64,000 nt of DNA from Pseudomonas sp. L5B5 (lineage in GTDB: Bacteria; Pseudomonadota; Gammaproteobacteria; Pseudomonadales; Pseudomonadaceae): assembly GCF_020520285.1 (NCBI RefSeq), contig NZ_CP084742.1, positions 2,976,001 to 3,040,000 of the forward strand, in the 5' to 3' direction. The position numbers were made by a program, and so were the translations under genes. Positions 54,627-64,000 of the stretch are shown piece after piece. Position 1 is the first letter of the stretch. Every line of letters begins with the position of its first letter. The notes below the pieces were generated by a model. It was not told the DNA's origin and did no database searches. It was given only the letters and a program-made list of their open reading frames with translations.

Positions 54627-55943
54627 ATGCGCATCAGCATATTCGGTTTGGGTTACGTCGGCGCAGTCTGTGCCGGTTGCCTGTCTGCACGGGGCCATGA
54701 AGTGGTTGGCGTGGATATCTCCAAAGACAAGATCGACCTGATCAACGCCGGCAAATCGCCGATCGTCGAACCGGGCCTGGGTGAACTTCTGGAACAGGGC
54801 ATCCGCACTGCCCGCCTGCGCGGTACCACCAACTTCGCCGAGGCCATCCGCGATACCGACCTGTCGATGATCTGTGTCGGTACCCCGAGCAAGAAGAACG
54901 GCGACCTGGAGTTGGACTACATCGAATCGGTATGCCGCGAAATCGGTTTTGTCCTGCGCGACAAGGCCACCCGTCACACCGTGGTGGTGCGCAGCACCGT
55001 CCTGCCGGGCACGGTGAAGAACGTGGTGATCCCGATCCTCGAAGACTGCTCGGGCAAGAAGGCCGGGGTGGATTTCGGCGTAGCGGTGAACCCCGAGTTC
55101 CTGCGTGAAAGCACCGCCATCAAGGACTACGACTTCCCGCCCATGACCGTGATCGGCCAGCTCGACCCGGCCTCCGGCGACGTCCTGCAAGCACTCTACG
55201 AAGAACTCGACGCCCCGATCATCCGCAAGGACATCGAAGTGGCCGAGATGATCAAGTACACCTGCAACGTCTGGCACGCCACCAAGGTCACTTTCGCCAA
55301 CGAGATCGGCAACATCGCCAAGGCGGTGGGCGTCGATGGCCGCGATGTGATGGACGTGGTCTGCCAGGACAAGACCCTCAACTTGTCCCAGTACTACATG
55401 CGCCCGGGCTTCGCCTTCGGCGGCTCGTGCCTGCCCAAGGACGTGCGTGCCCTGACCTACCGTGCCGGCTCCCTGGACGTGCAGGCGCCGCTGCTCAACT
55501 CGCTGATGCGCAGCAACGAGTCCCAGGTGCAGAACGCCTTCGACATCGTCTCCAGCCACGACAAGCGCAAGGTCGCCCTGCTGGGCCTTAGCTTCAAGGC
55601 CGGCACCGACGACCTGCGCGAGAGCCCGCTGGTGGAGCTGGCGGAAATGCTCATCGGCAAGGGCTTCGACCTGAGTATCTACGACAGCAACGTCGAATAT
55701 GCCCGGGTTCACGGCGCCAACAAGGACTACATCGAATCGAAGATTCCCCACGTCTCGTCCCTGCTCAACTCGGACTTCGACGCGGTGATCGACAACTCCG
55801 ACGTGATCATCCTCGGCAACCGTGACGAGAAGTTCCGCGCCCTGGCCCAGGACGTGCCCCACGGCAAGCAGGTCATCGACCTGGTGGGCTTCATGTCCAA
55901 GGCCACCTGCAGCAAAGGCCGTACCGAAGGCATCTGCTGGTAA
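54627..55943 (+). CDS. algD: GDP-mannose 6-dehydrogenase
   Basis: AlgD oxidises GDP-mannose to GDP-mannuronate in two NAD-dependent steps, the committed step of alginate synthesis. The 438-residue protein has the NAD-binding motif IFGLGYVGAVCAGCLSARGHEV, the substrate region EMIKYTCNVWHATKVTFANEIGN, and the catalytic Cys268 in FGGSCLPKD. The ATG at 54627 (MRISIFGLGYVG) is the conserved start and has an AGAGG site; a GTG eight codons upstream is rejected. First gene of the alginate operon. Confidence 0.98.
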   Translation: MRISIFGLGYVGAVCAGCLSARGHEVVGVDISKDKIDLINAGKSPIVEPGLGELLEQGIRTARLRGTTNFAEAIRDTDLSMICVGTPSKKNGDLELDYIESVCREIGFVLRDKATRHTVVVRSTVLPGTVKNVVIPILEDCSGKKAGVDFGVAVNPEFLRESTAIKDYDFPPMTVIGQLDPASGDVLQALYEELDAPIIRKDIEVAEMIKYTCNVWHATKVTFANEIGNIAKAVGVDGRDVMDVVCQDKTLNLSQYYMRPGFAFGGSCLPKDVRALTYRAGSLDVQAPLLNSLMRSNESQVQNAFDIVSSHDKRKVALLGLSFKAGTDDLRESPLVELAEMLIGKGFDLSIYDSNVEYARVHGANKDYIESKIPHVSSLLNSDFDAVIDNSDVIILGNRDEKFRALAQDVPHGKQVIDLVGFMSKATCSKGRTEGICW

Positions 55944-55948
55944 AGCAG

Positions 55949-56024
55949 CGGCAAGCTTCAAGCTTCAAGCCGTAAGCAAGAGCTCCACGCTTGGAGCTTG
56001 GAGCTTGCGGCTTGGAGCTTGCAA
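55949..56024. repeat. Hairpin repeat between algD and alg8
   Basis: GCAAGCTTCAAGC near 55951 pairs, with one G-T type mismatch, with GCTTGGAGCTTGC ending near 56024. Inner repeats AAGCTTCAAGC and GCTTGGAGCTTGGAGC give further pairing. The wording (CTTGGAGCTTG, CTTCAAGCTTC) is a repeat type found widely in Pseudomonas. It lies within the operon, directly before the alg8 ribosome site. Confidence 0.75.
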
Positions 56025-56044
56025 CTGATTTTAGGATGCAGATT

Positions 56045-57526
56045 ATGCACAGGCTCAAGCACGGCCTGCTCCAGGCCGCCGGTTGGCTGTTCTACCTGAG
56101 TCTGTTGATGGGGATGGCCTTGCTGCTGCCCACCTCGACTTTCGACTCGCAGTCCAAGGACTTCATTTTCCTGATTGGCGCCGTGGGTATCTGGCGCTAC
56201 TCCATGGGTGCCACGCACTTTGTCCGCGGCATGCTGTTTCTCTACGTGGTCTACCCGCACTTGCGGCGCAAGGTGCGCAAGCTCGGCAGCGCGGCGGACC
56301 CGTCCCACGTGTACCTGATGGTCACCAGCTTTCGCATCGACGCGCTGACCACCGCCCAGGTCTACGGCTCGGTGATCCGCGAAGCCATCGACTGCGGTTT
56401 CCCCACCACCGTGGTCTGCTCGATCGTGGAGATGTCCGACGAGCTGCTGGTGAAAAGCCTGTGGGCGCGGATGAACCCGCCGGAGCGGGTCAAGCTGGAC
56501 TTCGTGCGCATCCCCGGCACCGGCAAGCGCGACGGCCTGGCCTTCGGCTTTCGCGCCATCTCCCGCCACCTGCCGGACAACCGCGCCGTGGTGGCCGTGA
56601 TCGACGGCGACACGGTGCTCGGCGAAGGCGTGGTACGCAAGACCGTGCCCTGGTTCCAGCTGTTCGGCAATGTCGGCGGCCTGACCACCAACGAGTTCTG
56701 CGAAGTGCGCGGCAGCTACATCATGAGCGAATGGCACAAGCTGCGCTTCGCCCAGCGTCACATCAACATGTGCTCCATGGCCCTGTCCAAGCGCGTGCTG
56801 ACCATGACCGGGCGCATGTCGGTGTTCCGCGCCACCGTGGTCACCGACCCGGACTTCATCGCCGACGTCGAAAGCGATTCCCTGCAGCACTGGCGCCTGG
56901 GTCGCTTCAAGTTCCTCACTGGCGACGACAAGTCCAGCTGGTTCAGCCTGATGCGCCTGGGCTACGACACCTTCTACGTGCCTGACGCGGCGATCAACAC
57001 CGTGGAACACCCGCCGGAGAAGAGCTTCATCAAGGCCAGCCGCAAGCTGATGTTCCGCTGGTACGGCAACAACCTGCGGCAGAACGCTCGGGCGCTGGGC
57101 CTGGGCATCAAGCGCCTGGGGCTGTTCACCAGCGTCGTGCTGTTCGACCAGCGCGTATCGATGTGGACCTCGCTGCTGGGGCTGACCGTGGCCCTCATCG
57201 CCAGCTTCAAGTACGGCACCGCGTTCATCCTCGCCTACCTGCTGTGGATCGGCATCACCCGCCTGATTCTGACCGTGCTGCTGTCCTGCTCGGGGCACCG
57301 CATCGGCCCGGCCTACCCCTTGATTCTCTATTACAACCAGATCGTCGGCGCGCTGGTGAAGATCTACGTGTTCTTCCGCCTCGACCAGCAGTCCTGGACC
57401 CGCCAGGACACCAAGCTGACCCGCGACCTGGCCAGTTTTCAACGTTGGTTCAACACCTGGTCGTCCCGAACCATGACCTTCTCGGCCGGCAGCGTGTTCG
57501 TCGCCGTGCTGCTGCTGATGGTCTGA
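56045..57526 (+). CDS. alg8: Alginate polymerase, catalytic subunit (glycosyltransferase 2)
   Basis: Alg8 polymerises GDP-mannuronate at the inner membrane, activated through Alg44. The 493-residue protein has N-terminal transmembrane segments ([36 protein letters not shown]), a GT-A domain with [14 protein letters not shown] (acceptor/metal Asp residues), [26 protein letters not shown], and C-terminal helices. ATG 56045 (MHRLKHGL) is preferred to ATG 56036 because it is the conserved start and has AGGA at suitable spacing. Confidence 0.97.
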   Translation: MHRLKHGLLQAAGWLFYLSLLMGMALLLPTSTFDSQSKDFIFLIGAVGIWRYSMGATHFVRGMLFLYVVYPHLRRKVRKLGSAADPSHVYLMVTSFRIDALTTAQVYGSVIREAIDCGFPTTVVCSIVEMSDELLVKSLWARMNPPERVKLDFVRIPGTGKRDGLAFGFRAISRHLPDNRAVVAVIDGDTVLGEGVVRKTVPWFQLFGNVGGLTTNEFCEVRGSYIMSEWHKLRFAQRHINMCSMALSKRVLTMTGRMSVFRATVVTDPDFIADVESDSLQHWRLGRFKFLTGDDKSSWFSLMRLGYDTFYVPDAAINTVEHPPEKSFIKASRKLMFRWYGNNLRQNARALGLGIKRLGLFTSVVLFDQRVSMWTSLLGLTVALIASFKYGTAFILAYLLWIGITRLILTVLLSCSGHRIGPAYPLILYYNQIVGALVKIYVFFRLDQQSWTRQDTKLTRDLASFQRWFNTWSSRTMTFSAGSVFVAVLLLMV

Positions 57527-57561
57527 ACCGCCTTGCCTGAATTAACTAGGAACTCGACTCT

Positions 57562-58731
57562 ATGAACACCGCCGTCAACGTCAACGTAGTGCATGAATCC
57601 GAAGCTCAACGCCAGCACGCACGGGTCAAGATCCCGGCCAAGCTGCGCTTCTTCGGGAGCGACGCCAAGCCCCTGGAAGTGCGGGTCCACGACCTCTCCG
57701 CCGGCGGCCTGAGCTTCAATGCCGGGCAGCAGGCTCTGACCGTCGGCGCCGTGCACAAGGGTCGCCTGCAATTCGTCATCGACAACCTCGGCCTGGCCAT
57801 GGACGTCGAGCTGCAGATCCGCTCCTTCGACCGCCAGAGCGGCCGCGTCGGCTGCCAGTTCCAGAACCTCGAGCCCCAGGACATCGCCACCCTGCGCCAC
57901 CTGATCACCTCGCATCTGGCCGGCGACATCGTCAGCATGGGCGACGTGCTCGCCACCCTGCAGCGCGACAACTTCACCAAGGCCCGCAAGCACAAGGACA
58001 GCGGCAGCGGCATGAGCGCCCTGGGCCGCCTGCGGGCCGTGACCTTCAGTGCCGGGATCTTCATCGTCGGCCTCGCCGCTTTCGGTTTCATCCTCAAGTC
58101 GGTGTATGGCATGTACTTCGTCAGCCACGCCGAGGCCGGCCTGGTGAACGTGCCCGGGATGAACGTCACCATGCCGCGCGACGGCACGGTGCAGAGCCTG
58201 GTGCCTGCCAACGGCAACGTGGCCAAGGGCGCTCCCCTGGCCACCTTCAGCACCAGCATGCTGGATGTGCTCAAGGGTCACCTGGACGAAAACCAGCTGC
58301 AGCCGGCCAAGGTCGAGGAGCTGTTCGGCAAGCAGATGACCGGCACCCTGACCTCCCCTTGCGACTGCACCGTGGCCCAGCAACTGGTGGCCGACGGTCA
58401 ATACGCCAGCAAGGGCGACGTGATCTACCAACTGGTGCCACGCGGCAGCCAGGCCACTGTCGAGGCGCGTTTCTCCTACCGCCAGTTCGGCGACGTGCGT
58501 CCGGGCAGCCGGGTCAACTTGCAGATCGCCGGCGAGGATGACGTGCGCACCGGCACCATCGTCAGCAGCACCAGCCTCAACAGCAACGACCTGTCCTCCG
58601 ACATCCGCGTACAGATCAAGCCCGACGCGCCGCTGGGCAGCGAATTCGCCGGCCGGCCGGTGGAGGTTAGCAGTGACCGCGGGCCCTCGATGAACTGGCT
58701 GATCGACAAAGCCATGGCTGCGGGTCTGTAA
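57562..58731 (+). CDS. alg44: Alginate synthesis co-polymerase with cyclic-di-GMP-binding PilZ domain
   Basis: A 389-residue inner-membrane protein. The cytoplasmic N-terminal PilZ domain shows the c-di-GMP ligands Arg17 and Arg21 (QRQHAR) and D44-L-S-A-G-G. One transmembrane helix follows (about residues 160-183: AVTFSAGIFIVGLAAFGFILK). The periplasmic part is membrane-fusion-protein-like (residues about 195-389). Binding of c-di-GMP is required for Alg8 activity in P. aeruginosa; all key residues are present here. Confidence 0.97.
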   Translation: MNTAVNVNVVHESEAQRQHARVKIPAKLRFFGSDAKPLEVRVHDLSAGGLSFNAGQQALTVGAVHKGRLQFVIDNLGLAMDVELQIRSFDRQSGRVGCQFQNLEPQDIATLRHLITSHLAGDIVSMGDVLATLQRDNFTKARKHKDSGSGMSALGRLRAVTFSAGIFIVGLAAFGFILKSVYGMYFVSHAEAGLVNVPGMNVTMPRDGTVQSLVPANGNVAKGAPLATFSTSMLDVLKGHLDENQLQPAKVEELFGKQMTGTLTSPCDCTVAQQLVADGQYASKGDVIYQLVPRGSQATVEARFSYRQFGDVRPGSRVNLQIAGEDDVRTGTIVSSTSLNSNDLSSDIRVQIKPDAPLGSEFAGRPVEVSSDRGPSMNWLIDKAMAAGL

Positions 58732-58733
58732 CC

Positions 58734-60128
58734 ATGAACACGCCTACCCAACTCGCGGTGTTGCCTTTGGTCGCAGCGCTGGCCCTGGCCGGTTGCGCCG
58801 GCCTGCCGGACCAACGCCTGGCCAACGAAGCCCTCAAGCGTGGCGACACCGCCCTGGCCGAGCAGAACTACCGCCAACTGGCGGACCTGGGCTACAGCGA
58901 AGCGCAAGTGGGCCTGGCGGACATCCAGGTGGAAAGCCGCGACCCGGCGCAGATCAAGCAGGCCGAGGCCACCTACCGCGCCGCAGCCGACACCTCGCCA
59001 CGGGCCCAGGCCCGGCTGGGTCGCCTGCTGGTGGCCAAGCCCGGTTCCAGCGAAGCCGAGCAGCACGAAGCCGAAGGCCTGCTCAAGAAAGCCTTTGCCA
59101 ATGGCGAAGGCAACACCCTGATCCCCCTGGCGATGCTGTACCTGCAATATCCCCACAGCTTCCCCAACGTCGACGCCCAGCAGCAGATCAGCCAATGGCG
59201 CGCCGCCGGCTACCCCGAGGCCGGTCTGGCCCAGGTCCTGCTGTACCGCACCCAGGGCACCTACGACCAGCACCTGGACCAAGTGGAAAGCATCTGCAAG
59301 GCCGCCCTCAACAGCACCGACATCTGCTACGTCGAGCTGGCCACCGTCTACCAGAAGCGCGGCCAGCCGGAACAGCAGGCCGAGTTGATCAAGCAGCTGC
59401 AGGCCGGCTACAGCCGGGGCAGCGTCAGCGCCCAGCGAGTCGACAGCGTGGCCCGGGTACTGGGCGATGCCAGCCTCGGCAAGCCGGACGAAAAGACCGC
59501 CCAGGCCCTGCTGGAACAGGTAGCCCCCGGCTACCCGGCGTCCTGGGTCAGCCTGGCGCAACTGCTCTACGACTTCCCCGAACTGGGTGACGTCGACAAG
59601 ATGATGGAGTACCTGGACAACGGCCGCGCCGCCGACCAGCCCCGGGCCGAGCTGCTGCTGGGCAAGCTCTACTACGAAGGCAAGTGGGTCCCGGCGGACG
59701 CCAAGGTGGCCGAGGAACACTTCAAGCAAGCCCAGGGCCGCGAGGTCGCCGCCGATTACTACCTGGGGCAGATCTACCGCCGTGGCTACCTGGGCCAGGT
59801 CTATCCGCAAAAAGCCCTGGACCACCTGCTGACCGCCGCCCGTAACGGCCAGAACAGCGCCGACTTCGCCATTGCCCAGCTGTTTTCCCAGGGCCGCGGC
59901 ACCGCGCCCAACCCGGTCAACGCCTACGTCTTCAGCCAGCTGGCCAAGGCCCAGGACACACCCCAGGCCAACGAACTGGCCCAGCAGCTGGATCAACAAC
60001 TGCCCTCCGGCCAGCGCGCCGAAGCCCAGCGCCTGCTGCAACAGGAGCAGGCGGTACGTGGCGCCCTGACCCAGAACACGCTGCAACTGCACGCCCTGCA
60101 GGAAGAAGACGGCGAGGAAGCCCTATGA
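58734..60128 (+). CDS. algK: Alginate secretion scaffold lipoprotein AlgK
   Basis: A 464-residue outer-membrane lipoprotein: signal peptide [21 protein letters not shown] with lipid-acceptor Cys21, then TPR/Sel1-like helical repeats throughout (for example [50 protein letters not shown]). AlgK helps place the AlgE channel and bridges the periplasmic complex. It starts two bases after alg44, and its stop overlaps algE by four bases (ATGA). Confidence 0.96.
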   Translation: MNTPTQLAVLPLVAALALAGCAGLPDQRLANEALKRGDTALAEQNYRQLADLGYSEAQVGLADIQVESRDPAQIKQAEATYRAAADTSPRAQARLGRLLVAKPGSSEAEQHEAEGLLKKAFANGEGNTLIPLAMLYLQYPHSFPNVDAQQQISQWRAAGYPEAGLAQVLLYRTQGTYDQHLDQVESICKAALNSTDICYVELATVYQKRGQPEQQAELIKQLQAGYSRGSVSAQRVDSVARVLGDASLGKPDEKTAQALLEQVAPGYPASWVSLAQLLYDFPELGDVDKMMEYLDNGRAADQPRAELLLGKLYYEGKWVPADAKVAEEHFKQAQGREVAADYYLGQIYRRGYLGQVYPQKALDHLLTAARNGQNSADFAIAQLFSQGRGTAPNPVNAYVFSQLAKAQDTPQANELAQQLDQQLPSGQRAEAQRLLQQEQAVRGALTQNTLQLHALQEEDGEEAL

Positions 60129-61693
60129 AGCCCACCCCATTCAACACCGCCCCTGTAGCCGCTGCCGCAGGCTGCGCACCAGCGCAACGCGTCCATCAGG
60201 TCGACACACGCCCCTTGCGCCTGTCGAAGCTGGCCATCGGCCTGGGCATCGCCCTCGCCTGGTCGGCACCGTCCTTCGCCGCGCTGAGCGACACCAAGAA
60301 CTTCGGCCTGGAAGTGAAGATCACCGGCCAGTCCGAGGATGACCGCGACCTGGGCACCCAAGGCGGTGGCGACGTCAACGGTATCGGCCTCGACCTGCGG
60401 CCCTGGGTCTACGGTGAAAGCGGCAACTGGAGCGCCTACGCCATGGGCCAGGCGGTGACCTCCACCGACGTGATCGAAACCGACACCCTGCAACAATCCG
60501 GCGACGACGCCAGCCAGCAGTCCGCCAACGACGATCGCAAGGCCAAGAAGAACTACCTGGCCATGCGCGAGTTCTGGGTCGGCTACAGCGGTTTCACCGC
60601 CTACCCCGGCGAGCAGTTGAAGTTCGGCCGCCAGCGCCTGCGCAATGACGACGGGCAATGGCGCGACACCAACATCGAAGCCCTCAACTGGACCTTCGAC
60701 ACCACCCTGCTGCGGGCCAACCTGGGCCTGGCCGAGCGCTTCAGCGAATACCGCACCGACCTCAAGGAGCTGGCGCCCAAGGACAAGGATCGCCTGCACG
60801 CCTACGCCGACGTCGCCTACCAGTGGACGCCCGGCCAATGGGTCGGCATCCGCGCCCACCACACCCACGATGACGGCAAGCTCGACTACGCCAAGCCCGG
60901 TGAGGCCAGCGACCCGCTGGACAAGAAGCAGAACGGCGACCTGACCTGGCTCGGCCTGGAAGCCAACAGCGACGCCTATAACTGGCGCAACACCAACACG
61001 GTCAACTACTGGGCCAGCCTCACCGGCATGCGCGGCGACCGCGATACGGTCACCCCACTGAACGCCGACGGCAGTCGTCCGACCCAGGCCAAGCGCGGTG
61101 AAAACCTCAACGGCTGGGCCACCGACCTGGGGGTTCGCCTGCGCCTGGACCCGAACTGGCAAGTAGGCGCGGCCTATGCCCGGGCCAGCGCCGAGTACGA
61201 ACAGAACGGCCTGCAAAGCAACCGTTCCAACTACACCGGCACCCGCTCCCGGGTGCATCGCTTCGGCGAAGCCTTCAGGGGCGAAATGAACAACACCCAG
61301 AGCGCCACCCTGTTCGGCTCCTGGCAACTGCGCGAGGACTACGACGCCAGCCTGGTCTACCACAAGTTCTGGCGTGTGGACGGCAACAAGCCGGTGGGCA
61401 GCAACGGCATCAACGCTGTGGACAACAACTACGACGACGCCACCGGCGCCCTGTTGTCCAGCACCTCGCTGCCACTCATGGACGGCAAGAAGGACCTCGG
61501 CCAGGAGATGGACCTGGTGGTCACCAAGTACTTCAAGCAAGGCCTGTTGCCGGCGGCCCTGAGCCAGTCGATCGATGAACCTTCGGCCCTGGTGCGTTTT
61601 CGGGGTGGCGTGTTCAAGCCCGGCGACGCCTACGGCAAAGAGGTCGACTCCTACATGCACCGCGCCTTCATCGACGTGATCTGGCGCTTCTGA
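60125..61693 (+). CDS. algE: Alginate outer-membrane export channel AlgE
   Basis: A 522-residue beta-barrel protein. The signal region is long: about 35 residues ([22 protein letters not shown]...) precede the hydrophobic core [20 protein letters not shown]. The mature part has alternating aromatic-rich strands (for example [50 protein letters not shown]) and ends in IDVIWRF, with the terminal Phe typical of BAM-assembled porins. No internal ATG fits a shorter signal. The start is coupled to algK. Confidence 0.96.
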   Translation: MKPTPFNTAPVAAAAGCAPAQRVHQVDTRPLRLSKLAIGLGIALAWSAPSFAALSDTKNFGLEVKITGQSEDDRDLGTQGGGDVNGIGLDLRPWVYGESGNWSAYAMGQAVTSTDVIETDTLQQSGDDASQQSANDDRKAKKNYLAMREFWVGYSGFTAYPGEQLKFGRQRLRNDDGQWRDTNIEALNWTFDTTLLRANLGLAERFSEYRTDLKELAPKDKDRLHAYADVAYQWTPGQWVGIRAHHTHDDGKLDYAKPGEASDPLDKKQNGDLTWLGLEANSDAYNWRNTNTVNYWASLTGMRGDRDTVTPLNADGSRPTQAKRGENLNGWATDLGVRLRLDPNWQVGAAYARASAEYEQNGLQSNRSNYTGTRSRVHRFGEAFRGEMNNTQSATLFGSWQLREDYDASLVYHKFWRVDGNKPVGSNGINAVDNNYDDATGALLSSTSLPLMDGKKDLGQEMDLVVTKYFKQGLLPAALSQSIDEPSALVRFRGGVFKPGDAYGKEVDSYMHRAFIDVIWRF

Positions 61694-61719
61694 TGCAAGC
61701 CGCCCAAGGAGTGCCCGAC

Positions 61720-63309
61720 ATGAATGGCTACCCCCACAACAGCCAGCGCTACAAAGGCTCCCTGAGCCTGCTGGCCGGCGCCCTGCTGCTGGCCGGCAGC
61801 AGCGCCTTCGCCAGCGTCGAAACGACCAAGGCGCCCATCGTCGCCAAGGAACTGCAACAGGCCAAGACCTACACCGTCAGCAGCGCCCCCACCGAGCCCC
61901 TGGCCCTGGCCAAGCCGACCCTGCCCGACCTTTCCGGCTACACCGCCGAAGCGGTCGCGGCGAAAGTCGTGCGCAACAAGCCGGGCAAGATCAGCGTGCG
62001 CCGGATGATGCAGGAAGACGCACTGAAGGACTTCATCGGCGGCGACAACAAGATGGCCGAATGGGTGGTACGCCAGCACGGCATTCCCCAGGCGATCTTC
62101 ATCGACGACGGCTACGTCAACCTCAAGGAGCTGGCGAGCAAGCTGCCCAAGCAGTACCTCAGCGAAACCGCGCCCGGGGTCTACCTGGCGCGCCTGCCCA
62201 TCGTCGTCGGCCGCCACGGCATCCTGGAAATCGACCGGCAGACCAAGGAGTTGCGCCTGTCCCAGGAAGCCGGCTCGTTCCTGGTGAACGACGGCCAGCT
62301 GTTCGTGCGCGACACCAAAGTCACCGGCTGGCGCGAGAAGGACAACGGCCCGGCGACCTTCCGCTCGGCCAAGGAGTTTCGTCCGTTCCTGCTGGCATGG
62401 GGCGGCACCCAGACCTACATCGCCAACAGCACGATGGCCAGCTTCGGCTACGCCAACTCCAAGTCCTACGGAGTGAGCATTTCCCAGTACACGCCGAACA
62501 TGGCCAAGGTCCTCAAGCGCTCCGAACCCACCGGCTGGATCATCGGCTCGACCTTCTCGGACATGTGGTACGGCTTCTACTGCTACGAGACCGAAGGTTT
62601 CGTACTCAAGGGCAACACCTACAAGGACAACATCGTCTACGGCATCGACCCCCACGACCGTTCCCACGGCCTGATCATTGCCGACAACACCGTCTACGGC
62701 ACCAAGAAGAAGCACGGCATCATCATTTCCCGGGAAGTGAACGACAGCTTCATCTTCAACAACCGCAGCTACGACAACCACCTCTCGGGGCTGGTGATCG
62801 ACCGCAACAGCATCAACAACCTGATCGCCTACAACGAGATCTACCGCAACCACACCGACGGCATCACCCTCTACGAGAGTGCCGACAACCTGATCTACGG
62901 CAACAAGGTGGTGAGCAACCGCCGCCACGGCATCCGCATTCGCAACAGCGTGAACATCCGCTTGTACGAAAACATCGCCATGGCCAACGGGCTGACCGGG
63001 GTCTACGGCCACATCAAGGACCTGTCCGACACCGACCGCGACATCAAGCTCGACCCGTTCGACGCCCAGGTCTCGCTGATCGTGGTCGGCGGCGAGCTGG
63101 CGGCCAACGGCAGCGGACCGATGTCCATCGACTCGCCCCTGAGCGTGGAGCTGTACCGGGTCTCCATGCTGGCGCCGACCAAGAGCAGCGGCATCAGCTT
63201 TTCCGGGGTCCTGGGCGACCGCCAGGATGAAATTCTCGACTTGCTGGTACGCCAGCGCAAAGCCGTATTGATCGACCCCGTCGAACGCCAGACCGAAATG
63301 CGGGATTGA
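61720..63309 (+). CDS. algG: Mannuronan C5-epimerase AlgG
   Basis: AlgG converts mannuronate to guluronate in the periplasm after polymerisation. The 529-residue protein has a signal peptide (SLSLLAGALLLAGSSAFA) and a right-handed beta-helix (NSTMASFGYANSKSYG; NTYKDNIVYGIDPHDRSHGLIIADN; NRSYDNHLSGLVID). The catalytic motif DPHDRSH is intact. The ATG at 61720 has an AAGGAG site eight bases upstream; an ATG nine codons earlier, overlapping the algE stop, lacks one. Confidence 0.97.
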   Translation: MNGYPHNSQRYKGSLSLLAGALLLAGSSAFASVETTKAPIVAKELQQAKTYTVSSAPTEPLALAKPTLPDLSGYTAEAVAAKVVRNKPGKISVRRMMQEDALKDFIGGDNKMAEWVVRQHGIPQAIFIDDGYVNLKELASKLPKQYLSETAPGVYLARLPIVVGRHGILEIDRQTKELRLSQEAGSFLVNDGQLFVRDTKVTGWREKDNGPATFRSAKEFRPFLLAWGGTQTYIANSTMASFGYANSKSYGVSISQYTPNMAKVLKRSEPTGWIIGSTFSDMWYGFYCYETEGFVLKGNTYKDNIVYGIDPHDRSHGLIIADNTVYGTKKKHGIIISREVNDSFIFNNRSYDNHLSGLVIDRNSINNLIAYNEIYRNHTDGITLYESADNLIYGNKVVSNRRHGIRIRNSVNIRLYENIAMANGLTGVYGHIKDLSDTDRDIKLDPFDAQVSLIVVGGELAANGSGPMSIDSPLSVELYRVSMLAPTKSSGISFSGVLGDRQDEILDLLVRQRKAVLIDPVERQTEMRD

Positions 63310-63320
63310 GGATGACTTTC

Positions 63321-64000
63321 ATGCACCCACACTGGATCAAACTCCTGGGCCTGTCGGCCCTGACCGCGGGCATTCTCGCCGCCAGCGCCGGCGCCCGCGC
63401 CGATCAGGCCGCCGGCCAGAACGCCGCGCCAAGCTTCAAGGCCGAGCCGTGCTGCAACCTTTGCCCGGCCGCCCACGACGCGAAGAACTACGTGACCCGT
63501 TATCAGCAGAACTTCACCACCCTGGTGCAGGCCCAGGGCGACTGGCTGTTCCGTACCCAGGAAGATTTGCGCACCGAGTTCAACACCACACCCGAAGGCT
63601 ACCGCCGCCTCAAGCAATTGCACGAAGCCTTCAAGAGCAAGGGCGTGGAGTTGGTGGTGGTCTATCAGCCAACCCGCGGCCTGGTGAATCGCAACAAACT
63701 CAACCCGGCCGAAAAAGCCCGCTTCGACTACGACAAGGCCCTGACCAACTACAAGGCCATGCTCGGGCGCTTCGCACAGATGGGCTACGTGGTGCCGGAC
63801 CTCTCGCCGCTGACCAACGAACAGCTGCCCGACACCCTGCCGGCCCACGATTTCTATTTCCGTGGCGACCAGCACTGGACCCCCTACGGCGCCCAGCGCA
63901 CGGCGCAGATCGTCGCCGGCAAGGTCAAGCAACTGCCAGCCTTCGCCGACATTCCACGGCGTGAATTCGAGACCCGCAAATCCGGGCGCATGGGCAAGAC
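63321..64000 (+). CDS. algX: Alginate O-acetyltransferase AlgX (partial, N-terminal part)
   Basis: The window ends inside this gene; 226 codons are present. A signal peptide (MHPHWIKLLGLSALTAGILAASAGARA) is followed by EPCCNLCPAAHDAKNY, then the SGNH-like hydrolase domain (GDWLFRTQEDLRTEFNTTPEG; VELVVVYQPTRGLVNRNKLNP), with the catalytic-site stretch FYFRGDQHWTPYGA. AlgX acetylates alginate in the periplasm and stabilises the export complex. ATG 63321 has GAGG at nine-base spacing; ATG 63312 directly abuts that site and is less likely. Confidence 0.95.
   Translation, partial: MHPHWIKLLGLSALTAGILAASAGARADQAAGQNAAPSFKAEPCCNLCPAAHDAKNYVTRYQQNFTTLVQAQGDWLFRTQEDLRTEFNTTPEGYRRLKQLHEAFKSKGVELVVVYQPTRGLVNRNKLNPAEKARFDYDKALTNYKAMLGRFAQMGYVVPDLSPLTNEQLPDTLPAHDFYFRGDQHWTPYGAQRTAQIVAGKVKQLPAFADIPRREFETRKSGRMGK

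Overview
The window is chromosomal DNA of a Pseudomonas, most likely from the P. fluorescens complex. It is GC-rich with strong third-position GC bias. It carries Pseudomonas-specific gene blocks (nag PTS operon next to purL/mltF, lepA-lepB-rnc-era-recO-pdxJ, dauBAR, algD-alg8-alg44-algK-algE-algG-algX). Its intergenic spaces hold the short hairpin (REP-type) repeats typical of fluorescent pseudomonads. I saw no rRNA, tRNA, CRISPR array, prophage or insertion sequence; nearly everything is core genome.

Layout. 1-4.7 kb: tail of an MFS transporter, then purT, a VUT-family transporter, a DUF1289 protein coupled to a gamma-carbonic anhydrase, two Nudix hydrolases and an L,D-transpeptidase. 4.8-12.2 kb: a complete N-acetylglucosamine operon (GntR regulator, NagA deacetylase, SIS-type deaminase/isomerase, fused IIA-HPr-EI, NagE permease) that ends at a strong terminator. 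12.2-18.1 kb: a YqfO-like protein and purL, divergent from mltF. 18.2-24.3 kb: pdxJ, recO, era, rnc, lepB, lepA, all on the minus strand. 24.4-33.9 kb: lptF/lptG divergent from pepA-holC-unknown-valS, then rlmF and an HU gene.

34.3-42.7 kb: yejK with a membrane-anchored glutaredoxin, a GST, a GIY-YIG protein, an NTF2-like protein, a CynX-type MFS transporter with an adjacent FadR-type regulator, a solitary MqsA-like antitoxin/regulator, a carboxylesterase and rhlB. 42.7-46.6 kb: the D-arginine utilisation genes dauB, dauA, dauR and a convergent amino-acid binding protein. The dauB and binding-protein promoters share a near-identical palindrome. 46.7-53.8 kb: moaCDE, a small DMT transporter, a LysR regulator, phoH, an unusual polysaccharide-deacetylase-like protein, a three-copy 146-bp tandem repeat built from REP-like hairpins, and yaaA. 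53.8-64 kb: a long regulatory region with an AlgU-type promoter, followed by the first seven genes of the alginate operon; algX runs off the end.

How genes work together. The nag genes import GlcNAc by a phosphorelay carried largely on one polypeptide and convert it towards fructose-6-phosphate. DauA and DauB together turn D-arginine into L-arginine. The alg genes make GDP-mannuronate (AlgD), polymerise it (Alg8/Alg44), and move, epimerise and acetylate it through the periplasm (AlgK, AlgE, AlgG, AlgX). No clearly new multi-gene system is visible. The most interesting items are regulatory: shared Dau palindromes, a perfect 19-bp palindrome before the FadR-type gene, the algD upstream region, a possible leaderless mltF message, the orphan MqsA, the degenerate second IIB domain of NagE and the 146-bp repeat array.
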